A stretch of DNA of 55,733 nt, from assembly GCA_016183945.1 (NCBI GenBank), contig JACPDP010000044.1, forward strand, positions 1-55,733, read 5' to 3'. Positions 24,221 through 31,731 of the stretch are shown here, in pieces; positions within the stretch are counted from its first letter, which is position 1, and the number at the start of each line of letters is the position of its first letter. Under the pieces are notes generated by a model. The model did no database searches. It worked only from the letters and a program-made list of their open reading frames with translations, and was not told the origin of the DNA. The stretch is from Magnetospirillum sp. GTDB lineage: Bacteria > Pseudomonadota > Alphaproteobacteria > Rhodospirillales > Magnetospirillaceae. The position numbers were made by a program, and so were the translations under genes.

Positions 24221-25044
24221 GGCAGGTCGCCCCGGCGGAACAGGTGGTAGCCGATGCCGGCGCAGACGGTGCCGATCACCACCGGGTAGAGGACCGCGAA
24301 CACCAAGTAGCCGGTGCGCCCCAGCCCGTCGAGGATGACATAGGCGGCCGGCCCCAGCACCACCATCTGCGGATCGAACAGCAGGATGGCGGCGGTGCGG
24401 AACGACTGCAGCGGGTTGGCCACCGCCAGGGCGACGATCACGTCCAGCGGCAGCCGCTCGCGGATCATCACCCCCAGCAGGATGAGGTCGAGGAACAGCA
24501 GCAGCGCCAGCCAGATGAGGAAGGCGCCGGTCTGGGCCACGTCGGGCGAGCGCGCCACCGTCGAAATCAGCATGCCGATGCCGAGGAAGGACCAGGCCAG
24601 CGACACCAGCAGCGCGGTGTAGACCAGAAACAGGCTCCAATCCAGCCCGATGCCGCGGATCTCGGCATAGACCGCCGCCGCCGCCATGGCCAGGAACACC
24701 GGCAGGAACACCACGACGAAGCGCCCGATCATCTTGCCCCAGAACCAGGCGCCGAGCGGAACCGGCAGCGACAGCATGTACTCGAACACGCCGGCATCGC
24801 GGTCACCCGCCACCGATCGTACCGTGGTGATGAGGATGAAGATGGGCAGGATGGCGACGCAGAGCTGGATGTAGGTGACCAGCAGGCGCGACAGACCGGT
24901 GAAGCCGAGGATGCGCGACTCGGTCAGCCCGAAGACGAACAGCAGCACGACGATGCCGCCGAACACCAGCGCGTAGAACAGGAACCAGCGCGCCCGCAGC
25001 GACTCGGTGACGTCGAGGCGGGCGGTCATCATCAGCGCCCTCAT
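24217..25044 (-). CDS. nosY: NosY, membrane permease of the NosFY(D) ABC system
   Basis: 275 residues with six hydrophobic segments and the ABC-2 pattern VRSVAGDRDAGVFEYMLSLP in the first cytoplasmic loop. NosY pairs with the ATPase NosF and the periplasmic NosD to supply sulfur for the CuZ cluster of N2O reductase. The ATG at 25044 overlaps the nosL stop by four bases, and its stop overlaps menA. Length and topology are normal. Confidence 0.93.
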   Translation of the reverse strand: MRALMMTARLDVTESLRARWFLFYALVFGGIVVLLFVFGLTESRILGFTGLSRLLVTYIQLCVAILPIFILITTVRSVAGDRDAGVFEYMLSLPVPLGAWFWGKMIGRFVVVFLPVFLAMAAAAVYAEIRGIGLDWSLFLVYTALLVSLAWSFLGIGMLISTVARSPDVAQTGAFLIWLALLLFLDLILLGVMIRERLPLDVIVALAVANPLQSFRTAAILLFDPQMVVLGPAAYVILDGLGRTGYLVFAVLYPVVIGTVCAGIGYHLFRRGDLP

Positions 25045-25517
25045 CGCGGCACCTCCGCCGACTGGCTGGTCTCGCAGCGGCTGGTGGAGTGGATCACCGA
25101 CTTCAGTTGGGCGAAGTCGAGCGCCCCCTCGCGCCGGTCGGGCACCGCGCCGTAGCCGTGCCCCATGGGCGATTTCCGGCCCGAGATGTAGAAGGCGGTG
25201 CGGCCGTCGATCCATGTGCCGGTCTCGACATTGCCCACCCAGAACTCGGTGGCGGCATCGTCGGCCCAGGTCTGCTTGGCCAGCCACAGCACCCCATCGC
25301 CGAGATCGTCGAACTTGGCGAGCTTGCGGTTGGGGCCGCCGCGCACCTGGGCGGCGAACTTGGGGTCGTCGATGATCATGCCGCAATAGTCGCAGTTCTC
25401 GCGGCCCCAGCGCACCTCACCGGGACCGGTGGCCGGACCGCCGCAGCCGGAGGCGGCCATCGCCAGCCCCGGCACCAGGCCAAGGAAGGAACGCCGGGTC
25501 AATCCGTGGCGGCACAT
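25041..25517 (-). CDS. nosL: NosL-like copper-chaperone lipoprotein
   Basis: 158 residues. A signal peptide with a twin-arginine-like TRRSFLGLVPGL is followed by the lipobox AASGC, giving a lipid-anchored periplasmic protein. The copper-binding NosL block is ENCDYCGMIIDDPKFAAQV, with Cys-x-x-Cys and Met, and later AKFDDLGDGVLWL. NosL delivers Cu(I) to NosZ. The ATG at 25517 lies inside the end of nosF, giving an overlap of 19 bases, and the stop overlaps nosY by four. Placement between nosF and nosY, rather than at the end of the cluster, is a local variation. Confidence 0.9.
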   Translation of the reverse strand: MCRHGLTRRSFLGLVPGLAMAASGCGGPATGPGEVRWGRENCDYCGMIIDDPKFAAQVRGGPNRKLAKFDDLGDGVLWLAKQTWADDAATEFWVGNVETGTWIDGRTAFYISGRKSPMGHGYGAVPDRREGALDFAQLKSVIHSTSRCETSQSAEVPR

Positions 25518-26371
25518 ACGCGGGCCTCCTTCATCTCGAAACTCGCCACCAGCCCGGCGTAGCGCGACACCACGCCGAGGAAGCGCAGGCGGTCGGGGCC
25601 GTTGATCTCCCCCGCCCAGGTCATGCCACCGTCGGCCGAGGTGAAGTGCCACTCGCCGATGGACTTGGCGAAGGCCGGCTCGGGGCGGCTCAGCATGATG
25701 GCACAGCACATGCGGCTGGTCATCTCCACGTCGTCGGCGACGCGGTCATCCAGCACCACCTTGCCCTGGTCCATCTCGACGACGCGGTTGACCAAGGCGG
25801 CCACCTCGTCGAGGCGGTGGCTGGTGATCAGCATCACCGCGCGGTCCTTCCGCTCGTGCAGTTGGTGGAAGAAGATGTGACGCGCGGCGGGGTCCAGGTT
25901 GGCCGCCGGCTCGTCCATGATCAGCAGGTCGCTGTCGCGCCCCAGGGCGATGCCGATCAGCAGCTTCTGCTTCATGCCGCCCGACAGCTTGACGAAGGGC
26001 AACCGGCGGACGCGGCCCCAGTCCAGCCCCAGTTCCTCGACCACCGCCACCATGCGCTTGGCGTCCGAGCCGCACACCGAGGCGGCGAAGGACACCAGTT
26101 CGCCCACCGGCATTTTCAGGGGCGGCGGGATCTGCGGCACGAACCCCACGCGCGACAGCACCGTGCGGCGGTCGGCGCGAGGGGCGATGCCGTCGACCTG
26201 GGCCTCGCCCTGATGGGTGTACTCGCCCAGCAGGCAGCGGATCAGGGTGGTCTTGCCGGCCCCGTTGGAGCCCACCAGCGCCACCCGCTCTCCCCGCTCG
26301 ATGGTCAGACTTACCTCGTCGAGGACCCGGTGACGGCGAAAGGTCTTCGAGACGCCCGAGAACGTGATCAT
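25499..26371 (-). CDS. nosF: NosF, ATPase of the NosFY(D) ABC system
   Basis: 290 residues. Walker A is LVGSNGAGKTTL near residue 40, the signature is KLSGGMKQKLLIG, Walker B is DLLIMDEPAANLDP and the switch histidine lies in ITSHRLDEV. A C-terminal extension of about 70 residues after the ATPase core includes WHFTSADGGMTWAGE and is typical of nos-linked ATPases. The ATG shares one base with the nosH stop (TAATG). It powers NosY for maturation of the CuZ centre. Confidence 0.95.
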   Translation of the reverse strand: MITFSGVSKTFRRHRVLDEVSLTIERGERVALVGSNGAGKTTLIRCLLGEYTHQGEAQVDGIAPRADRRTVLSRVGFVPQIPPPLKMPVGELVSFAASVCGSDAKRMVAVVEELGLDWGRVRRLPFVKLSGGMKQKLLIGIALGRDSDLLIMDEPAANLDPAARHIFFHQLHERKDRAVMLITSHRLDEVAALVNRVVEMDQGKVVLDDRVADDVEMTSRMCCAIMLSRPEPAFAKSIGEWHFTSADGGMTWAGEINGPDRLRFLGVVSRYAGLVASFEMKEARVCAATD

Positions 26372-27333
26372 TACAACAGCCTGTGCAGTCCTTTGATATC
26401 GAACCTCAGCGAACCCGTCGGACAGGCGTCGACACACAGTCCACAGCGTGTGCAATCGGCACCAATAGCCACATTGACGTCCTCGGCATAGGTCTTCTTG
26501 GTGCATTCTAGCACATGCGGGACCAGACAAACCTTGCGACAATCGCCTTCATGCAGACAATTTTCCAAATTGTACAGTATGCGCACCGGTGAAACTGCTC
26601 CGACAAAGCCGTAAGTCATGCCGATGGGGCAGATGTAGCGGCACCACATGCGCCGGATGAAGATCACCTCGTAGACCAGCAGGCCACCCACCCACACCAA
26701 CGCCAGCCCCGGCCCGTAGATCAGGGCGCGCGACAGGATGCCGGTGGGCGAAATGGCCTCGAACACGGTGTAGCCGCTGATCAGGGCCAGCAGGGCGAAG
26801 ACCACGTACAGCACGGTGCGGGTGCCGCGGTGCAGGGTGTAATCCACCACCAGACGGCGCTTCGCCAGGGCCAGATGCAGCTTCTCGGCCAGCTCCGCCA
26901 GCAGGTGGTAGGGGCACACCCAGGAACAGAACGAGCGCCCGCCCACCAGCCACCACAGAATCAGCACGGTGGTGGTGCCGATCACCAGGTTGATCAGGAT
27001 CTTCTTGAAGGCCAGCGTCACCTGCAGCGCCGAATTGAGGTCGGCCATGTGGAAACCGATGACGCGCGACGCGGTCAGCGCGCCCTCGATCAGCTGGACA
27101 TCGAAGCGATAGGACAGCACGAACAGCATGTTGATGCCGATCAGCGTCGCCCAGCGGATGTTGCGCCACTTGTTGGAGCCGGCCTCGGCATGAGCCGCCT
27201 TGATCTGGCGGGCGCGCTCCGGCCCCTTGACCTCGCGCTTCTTCTCGTCCATGGCCAGTGCCGCGGCCGAACGCACGATGGGCCGTGCCGGTGCGGCGCC
27301 CAGCATCAGCTTCAGGGAGTCGACGAGTCTCAT
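26371..27333 (-). CDS. nosH: NosH, polyferredoxin-type membrane quinol dehydrogenase subunit
   Basis: 320 residues, NapH-like. Four membrane helices are followed or interrupted by cytoplasmic cysteine motifs CSWVCP and CRYICP, and then by a ferredoxin-like cluster site near the C-terminus, CTRCGLCVDACP; an additional group CLHEGDCRKVCLVPHVLEC lies before it. With NosG it is believed to oxidise menaquinol and feed NosZ through c-type cytochromes, replacing NosR in clade II systems. The start shares one base with the nosG stop (TGATG). Confidence 0.92.
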   Translation of the reverse strand: MRLVDSLKLMLGAAPARPIVRSAAALAMDEKKREVKGPERARQIKAAHAEAGSNKWRNIRWATLIGINMLFVLSYRFDVQLIEGALTASRVIGFHMADLNSALQVTLAFKKILINLVIGTTTVLILWWLVGGRSFCSWVCPYHLLAELAEKLHLALAKRRLVVDYTLHRGTRTVLYVVFALLALISGYTVFEAISPTGILSRALIYGPGLALVWVGGLLVYEVIFIRRMWCRYICPIGMTYGFVGAVSPVRILYNLENCLHEGDCRKVCLVPHVLECTKKTYAEDVNVAIGADCTRCGLCVDACPTGSLRFDIKGLHRLL

Positions 27334-28079
27334 CAGGCCTCTCCCCACTTGCGGCGAATATCGACGATGATGGCGGCCTGCTCGGTCGGGCAGATCATCT
27401 CGCACATGCCGCAGCCGACGCAGGCCTCGTGCACCACCGGCGTGCGCCGCCGGTCGGCGGGATCGGTCGACAGGGGCTCAAGGGTGATGGCTTTGGGCAC
27501 CGGACATTCGCGGACGCACAGGTCGCAGATTTCCAGGTCGTAGGTGTACTCGGCCAGCCGAACCGGCTTCCAGCGGTCGATCTCCAGGTAGCGGTGAACG
27601 CCCTTGAAGGGCGCCGGACGGGCCGGCCCCTTGTAGCCGGCACCCTGTCGCGCCAGGCAGAGGTTGGGACGGTCGAGGCGCGCCAGGCCCATGCGCACCT
27701 CCTCCTTCTTGTTGATGGCGTGCTGCAGCGCGCCGGTCGGGCAGGCCAGGATGCACTGCACCGCATCGCAGGAGAAATCGCAGGCCTGGGCGCGGGCGTC
27801 GATGAAGGGAACGCCGACGCCGAAGCCCTCGTCGAGGTCACCCAGTTCGATGGCCTTGACCGGGCAGACCTGGACGCACTGGCCGCATTTGATGCAGGCC
27901 GCCAGGAACTCCGTCTCGTCGATGGCGCCGGGCGGCCGCAACCGCGGCATCCACTTCTTGAGCACCGGGAAGAAGCCGAACAGCGACGCCCCGACCACGG
28001 CACCGCCCATGGCGATGGATCGCAGCACGGTGCGGCGGTTTTTTTGCTTCGGCAGGGTAACGGGCTTGGTGACGGTCAT
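27333..28079 (-). CDS. nosG: NosG, periplasmic iron-sulfur protein (NapG-like)
   Basis: 248 residues. A Tat-like leader (QKNRRTVLRSIAMGGAVVGA) is followed by four 4Fe-4S motifs: CIKCGQCVQVCP, CDFSCDAVQCILACP, CDLCVRECP and CVGCGMCEMICP. This is the NapG pattern and order. It works with NosH as the electron entry module for N2O reductase. The ATG overlaps the nosD stop by four bases, and its own stop overlaps nosH by one base, so the three are translationally coupled. Confidence 0.93.
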   Translation of the reverse strand: MTVTKPVTLPKQKNRRTVLRSIAMGGAVVGASLFGFFPVLKKWMPRLRPPGAIDETEFLAACIKCGQCVQVCPVKAIELGDLDEGFGVGVPFIDARAQACDFSCDAVQCILACPTGALQHAINKKEEVRMGLARLDRPNLCLARQGAGYKGPARPAPFKGVHRYLEIDRWKPVRLAEYTYDLEICDLCVRECPVPKAITLEPLSTDPADRRRTPVVHEACVGCGMCEMICPTEQAAIIVDIRRKWGEA

Positions 28080-29353
28080 GACTTTCGCTCGATGTTTTTT
28101 GCGTCCATGCGCGGATGCGCGTCCTCCAGCAGCAGCACCGGCTCGCTGAACGGGGCCAGTCGGTCGAGGAAGTCGAGCACCTCCAGCAATGGCGTGCCTT
28201 TGAAGAAACGGGTGTTGGGAACATCCATCCATACCCGGCCGGCATAGCCATAGACCCGGTGCGGCGTGTCGCCGACGCCGTCGCGATTACGGTCGAAGCC
28301 CTCGTAGTCTTCCCACTGATTGCCGTCCCACGAATTGCGTCGCGCGCTGCCGCCGCCGAACACCACCACCTCGGTGATGTTGCCCTTCATCACGTTGTCC
28401 TTGAAGACGTTGTCGCGCCAGTCGTTGAGAAAGGCGATGGCGATGTCGTTGTAGGAGATGCGGTTCGAGGTGATTCTATTCTCGGTGTCGGGCTGGAACG
28501 GCGAAACGTCGAGGCCGATCCCCAGTGCGCAGTACACGATGTCGTTGTTCTCGATGACGATGCGGCTGGCCTCCTTCAACGAGATGCAGGTGCCGGTCGC
28601 GCCGGTGGACTTGGCGATGTAATTGTTTCGAATGACATCGCCTTCGTTGTACATCAAAGAAAGCCCGACGGAATTATCAAAGAATTTGTTGTTTTCAATG
28701 ACGTTGTCCGCGGCAAACATAAAATGCAGGCCATAGCGCCCACCCGTTGAAATGTTACGCCGAACCTGGTTGTTCTTGGAATACCACAGCACGAAGTCGC
28801 GGGAATCGTGGACCTCGTTCTCCTCGACGATATTGTTGTTGGAATACCATAGTTTGAGCGAGTCGCCCCGCATCCCGAGCTCAAGCTTCTTCGACGTGAT
28901 GTGGTTGCGCCGGACCACGTTGCCGTTGGACTGTTCCATGTCGATGCCGAACAGGCAGTCCTCGATCACGTTGTCCTTCAGAACGTTATTGTTGCCGCGC
29001 ACCTGGATGCCGGCATCCTCGGCATTGTGGTCGTGCCCGGTGTTGGCCAGCCGCAGGTTCTTGACGGTGGCGTTGCCGGTCTTCAGCCAGATCACCGAGC
29101 CCTCGCCGTCGGCGTCGATGGTGACCTTGCCACGGCCGTCCAGGATGATCGGCTTCTCGATCACCAGGCGCCCGTGGTAGAGGCCGGGGGCGGGAACCAC
29201 CTCGCCGCCGGCCGGCGCGGCGTCGATCAAGGCCTGGATCTCGGCGGCGTCGCGCGGCTGGGCACGGTCGTCACCGCGGGCGATGGCCACCAGCGGCACC
29301 GCCAGGACAAGCCCGGCGGCGAAAACGGTACGGAACACTCCCATACTCGGCAT
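28076..29353 (-). CDS. nosD: NosD, periplasmic beta-helix copper/sulfur maturation protein
   Basis: 425 residues from the ATG at 29353. After a signal peptide (FRTVFAAGLVLAVPLVAIARG) comes a right-handed beta-helix with Asn-rich rungs: NNNVLKDNVIED, NGNVVRRNHITS, NNNIVEENEVHD, NNQVRRNIST and more. NosD binds NosFY and helps assemble the CuZ cluster of NosZ. The rungs use many AAT/AAC codons, which explains the locally lower GC around 28.6-29.0 kb. The gene is 64 bp from the NosB-like gene and overlaps nosG. Confidence 0.95.
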   Translation of the reverse strand: MPSMGVFRTVFAAGLVLAVPLVAIARGDDRAQPRDAAEIQALIDAAPAGGEVVPAPGLYHGRLVIEKPIILDGRGKVTIDADGEGSVIWLKTGNATVKNLRLANTGHDHNAEDAGIQVRGNNNVLKDNVIEDCLFGIDMEQSNGNVVRRNHITSKKLELGMRGDSLKLWYSNNNIVEENEVHDSRDFVLWYSKNNQVRRNISTGGRYGLHFMFAADNVIENNKFFDNSVGLSLMYNEGDVIRNNYIAKSTGATGTCISLKEASRIVIENNDIVYCALGIGLDVSPFQPDTENRITSNRISYNDIAIAFLNDWRDNVFKDNVMKGNITEVVVFGGGSARRNSWDGNQWEDYEGFDRNRDGVGDTPHRVYGYAGRVWMDVPNTRFFKGTPLLEVLDFLDRLAPFSEPVLLLEDAHPRMDAKNIERKS

Positions 29354-29417
29354 CCTCTTCCCTTCGCCATGCTCGAGCCGGCCCGAGCATGGCGACAAAG
29401 AACGATGGTTACGCCCG

Positions 29418-30071
29418 TCAGCCCCGCGACTTCAATTGCTTGCGCCGCAACAACGTCGCCACGGCCAGCAACAAAGCCCCGGCCACCAGCAGGCCATAAC
29501 CGTAATGCGGATAGGAGTAGGTGGAGAACTGCGCCACCTTGCCTTCGCCGAACACGGTGGGCATGAACGGCTTGACCGAGAACGCGGCCCACGGATGCAG
29601 GTTGTGGCCAAACCACCACAGCCAGGCGGCGTAGTCGGCGACGAAGGCGATGGGGATGACCATGCCGGACAGCGGCAGCACCCACCAGAACGGCCCCGAA
29701 TACACCATGAAGAGAAGCAGCATCACGCCGACCAGCGAGAACAGATACGGTGCCGCCTTGATTTCCAGCGCGGCGCCCTTCTCGATGGGCTCCATGCCGA
29801 TGAAGTGGTTGATCACGTTCATCTCGTGGACGCAGTCGAGCGCCTCTTCCTCATAAATGGTGTCGGTCTTGGGCCGCTCTTTGCAGCCGTTGAAGACGCC
29901 ATTGACGTGGAAATGGATGCGCACGCCGTCGGGGAAGGTCTGCGGCGGATAGTTGGGGGCCTTCAGCGCCACCCACCAGATCGGCGAAAAGAACGCCCAA
30001 CCGATGAGGATCATCGCGGCCACCGTCAGGGCGCGGTAAACCGCCGGGTTTCCGTTGTGCTTCGGATGCAT
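29418..30071 (-). CDS. NosB-like integral membrane protein of clade II nos cluster
   Basis: 217 residues from the ATG at 30071. About four membrane helices: residues 14-33 (LTVAAMILIGWAFFSPIWWV), 105-122 (YLFSLVGVMLLLFMVY), 127-150 and 190-208. Between helices 1 and 2 lies a loop of about 70 residues with two cysteines (NGCKERPKT and LDCVHEMNVINHFIGME) and several His/Met, probably periplasmic and able to bind metal or disulfide-bond. The place between nosZ/cytochrome genes and nosD is where the clade II marker NosB is found in other bacteria. The name rests on position and topology, and its function is unknown in general. A 173-bp leader with dyads precedes it. Confidence 0.7.
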   Translation of the reverse strand: MHPKHNGNPAVYRALTVAAMILIGWAFFSPIWWVALKAPNYPPQTFPDGVRIHFHVNGVFNGCKERPKTDTIYEEEALDCVHEMNVINHFIGMEPIEKGAALEIKAAPYLFSLVGVMLLLFMVYSGPFWWVLPLSGMVIPIAFVADYAAWLWWFGHNLHPWAAFSVKPFMPTVFGEGKVAQFSTYSYPHYGYGLLVAGALLLAVATLLRRKQLKSRG

Positions 30072-30095
30072 TGGGAGCCTCGTTCTGGGCCTGAA

Positions 30096-30141
30096 GTGGT
30101 ATTTCCATGTCCGCATACCGATGCGAACCCGGGAATACCAC
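30096..30141. promoter_or_regulatory. Two-tier dyad in the leader of the NosB-like gene
   Basis: Outer arms GTGGTATT (30096-30103) and AATACCAC (30134-30141) enclose inner arms CGCAT (30112-30116) and ATGCG (30121-30125) with a four-base loop. A further dyad GTATTCCGGATAC lies at about 30167-30179. The 173-bp gap between cytochrome and NosB-like genes is the longest in the nos operon, so an internal promoter, operator or RNA structure is likely. I cannot match it to a known element. Confidence 0.45.
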
Positions 30142-30207
30142 ACGATTCGATAAGGTTGAGGTCTGCGTATTCCGGATACCCGCATGCGAATTTCCGGGGG
30201 GACCTGG

Positions 30208-30234
30208 GCGGCGGCGCCATTGAGGCACCGCCGC
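30208..30234. terminator. Hairpin after the second nos cytochrome gene
   Basis: An 11-bp stem (one G-U pair on the minus strand) with loop TCAAT lies directly after the stop of the cytochrome gene. The T-run CTCTTTT is on the plus-strand side, so on the minus strand it may act as a partial terminator or a 3'-end stabiliser rather than a full stop. Confidence 0.45.
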
Positions 30235-30244
30235 TCTTTTCGGC

Positions 30245-30997
30245 CTACTTGAAGTCGGGGTTCTGCCAGCCCTTCTGGCCCACCAGCTTGGCGGGGCCCT
30301 TGAGACGGGACACGTAATCCAACACCGCCTTGGTGTCGCGATCGCTGAAGTTCTGGATCTGCTTGACCATGTCCGGGTTGGCGTTGCGGCGCTTGCCGGC
30401 CTTGATCCACTCGTACTGGCGGACCAGGTAGTTATAGTGCTGGCCGGTGATGCGCGGATAGAACTTGTCGTTGTCGCCGCGACCGTCGGGGCCGTGGCAA
30501 CGCTCGCAATTGTCCTTGTAGAGCTTCTTGCCGTGCTCCAGATCCTTGCCTTCGCCGACCCCCGGCTCCGGGTTCATCAGCAGCCCCTGAATGTAGGCGG
30601 CGACGTCGGCAATGGCCTGCGGGCCACCGATCTGGTCCGGCAGGGCGAAGGGATACATGGTCGGGTTGTCGCGGTTGAGGGCGCGGATGTCGGCCAACTG
30701 CTTGATGATCACCTTGTAGTGCTGGCCGGCCAGCTGCGGGAAGGTACCGTCGGTCTGGCCCCAGCCCTCGGGGAGATGGCAAGCGGCGCAGACTTCATAG
30801 ACGTCGCGGCCGTTGGCCAGATCCGGCTTCAGGCTGAGCGCCTCGTCCTCTTCGCCGCCGCCGGCGTTCCATACGTAATCGCTCTCGCCCAGCGACTTGC
30901 CCTGCTTGGGCTTGTCCTTGGCGCCGGCCGCCAGGGCCGCGCTGCCGATCAGGGCCGAGGCGGCCAGGACCGCCAGGGTGAACTTCAACGTCTTCAT
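30245..30997 (-). CDS. Periplasmic diheme cytochrome c of the nos operon (second)
   Basis: 250 residues from the ATG at 30997. Signal peptide KFTLAVLAASALIGSAALA, then two CxxCH heme sites: CAACHLPEGWG (about residue 71) and CERCHGPDGRG (about 164). Each is followed by a c4-like half ending in a candidate Met ligand (NPTMYPFALP; NPDMVKQIQNFSD). The two halves carry GQHYKVIIKQL and GQHYNYLVRQY, so it arose by internal duplication as in cytochrome c4. It probably relays electrons from NosGH or bc1 to NosZ. It is 61 bp downstream of the first cytochrome gene. Confidence 0.88.
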   Translation of the reverse strand: MKTLKFTLAVLAASALIGSAALAAGAKDKPKQGKSLGESDYVWNAGGGEEDEALSLKPDLANGRDVYEVCAACHLPEGWGQTDGTFPQLAGQHYKVIIKQLADIRALNRDNPTMYPFALPDQIGGPQAIADVAAYIQGLLMNPEPGVGEGKDLEHGKKLYKDNCERCHGPDGRGDNDKFYPRITGQHYNYLVRQYEWIKAGKRRNANPDMVKQIQNFSDRDTKAVLDYVSRLKGPAKLVGQKGWQNPDFK

Positions 30998-31058
30998 CGT
31001 CTCATCTCTCCGAACTGAAAATCGGGCTGACCCCACCATATGCGAGGTTCATTAGCAT

Positions 31059-31652
31059 TCACTTGACTGTGGACAAGTAATCCGCAATGGCGTCGATCTC
31101 GCCGTCTGCAACCAGATGCATCACCGGCTGCATGGCGTCGGCCTTGCCGTTCTTGCGGGCTCCGGTCTTGATGTCCTTGGTCTGCTGCAGGATGTAGGTC
31201 TTGTCCTGGCCGGCGACGTTGGGATAGGTCGGCAGCACCGGCTTGTTGCCTTCCTTGCCGTGGCAAGCCACGCAGGTCTTGGTCATGAACAGCTTGCGTC
31301 CGGGGTGGTCGGCCGGGCCGGCGGGCTTGGCCGCCGGATCGCGCAGGGAGGCCAGCCAATCGGCCAGGTCCTTCATCTGCTCATCGGTGACGTCCTCGAG
31401 GATGGGCTTCATGGTCTCGGCGGTCAAGCCGTTGGCCCGCGCACCGCTCTTGATGTCCTTCATCTGCTGCAGCGCGTAGGGGCCGTTCTGACCGGCCAGG
31501 CGGGGATAGCCCTCCTGCAGCGGCGTCTTGGCATCTTCGCCGTGGCAGGCGGTGCAGCCCTTTTCCTCGAACAGAGCCTTGCCGTCGCCGGCCATGGCCG
31601 GGGCAGCAATGACCGTAGCCAGGGCGGCGGCCGCCAAAAGTCTAACCATCAT
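31059..31652 (-). CDS. Periplasmic diheme cytochrome c of the nos operon (first)
   Basis: 197 residues from the ATG at 31652 (a second ATG follows directly). Signal peptide VRLLAAAALATVIAAPAMA, then heme sites CTACHGEDAK and CVACHGKEGN. Each half repeats the pattern YPRLAGQNGPYALQQMKDIK / YPNVAGQDKTYILQQTKDIK and ends with a Met ligand region. It is a c4-type protein. Position directly after nosZ points to a role as its immediate electron donor. The heme count differs from the monoheme NosC1/NosC2 of epsilonproteobacterial clusters. Confidence 0.88.
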   Translation of the reverse strand: MMVRLLAAAALATVIAAPAMAGDGKALFEEKGCTACHGEDAKTPLQEGYPRLAGQNGPYALQQMKDIKSGARANGLTAETMKPILEDVTDEQMKDLADWLASLRDPAAKPAGPADHPGRKLFMTKTCVACHGKEGNKPVLPTYPNVAGQDKTYILQQTKDIKTGARKNGKADAMQPVMHLVADGEIDAIADYLSTVK

Positions 31653-31686
31653 GACCGTACCTCTTGGGGGGAAGTTGATATGAAAT

Positions 31687-31710
31687 GGGGGCGGGAATGA
31701 TCCCGCCCCC
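31687..31710 (-). terminator. Strong hairpin right after nosZ
   Basis: Perfect 10-bp stem (TCCCGCCCCC with GGGGGCGGGA) and four-base loop, 22 bp after the nosZ stop and 35 bp before the next start. The mRNA downstream reads AUUUCAU, a weak U-run. A leaky terminator or a processing/stability hairpin here would give more nosZ mRNA than accessory mRNA. Confidence 0.6.
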
Positions 31711-31731
31711 AATCCCTACTCGCTTACAAGT

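Noticed and set aside
28600..29050. Locally AT-richer DNA suggesting recent transfer
   Set aside because: Explained by the Asn-rich beta-helix rungs of NosD; the flanking nos genes have normal composition.
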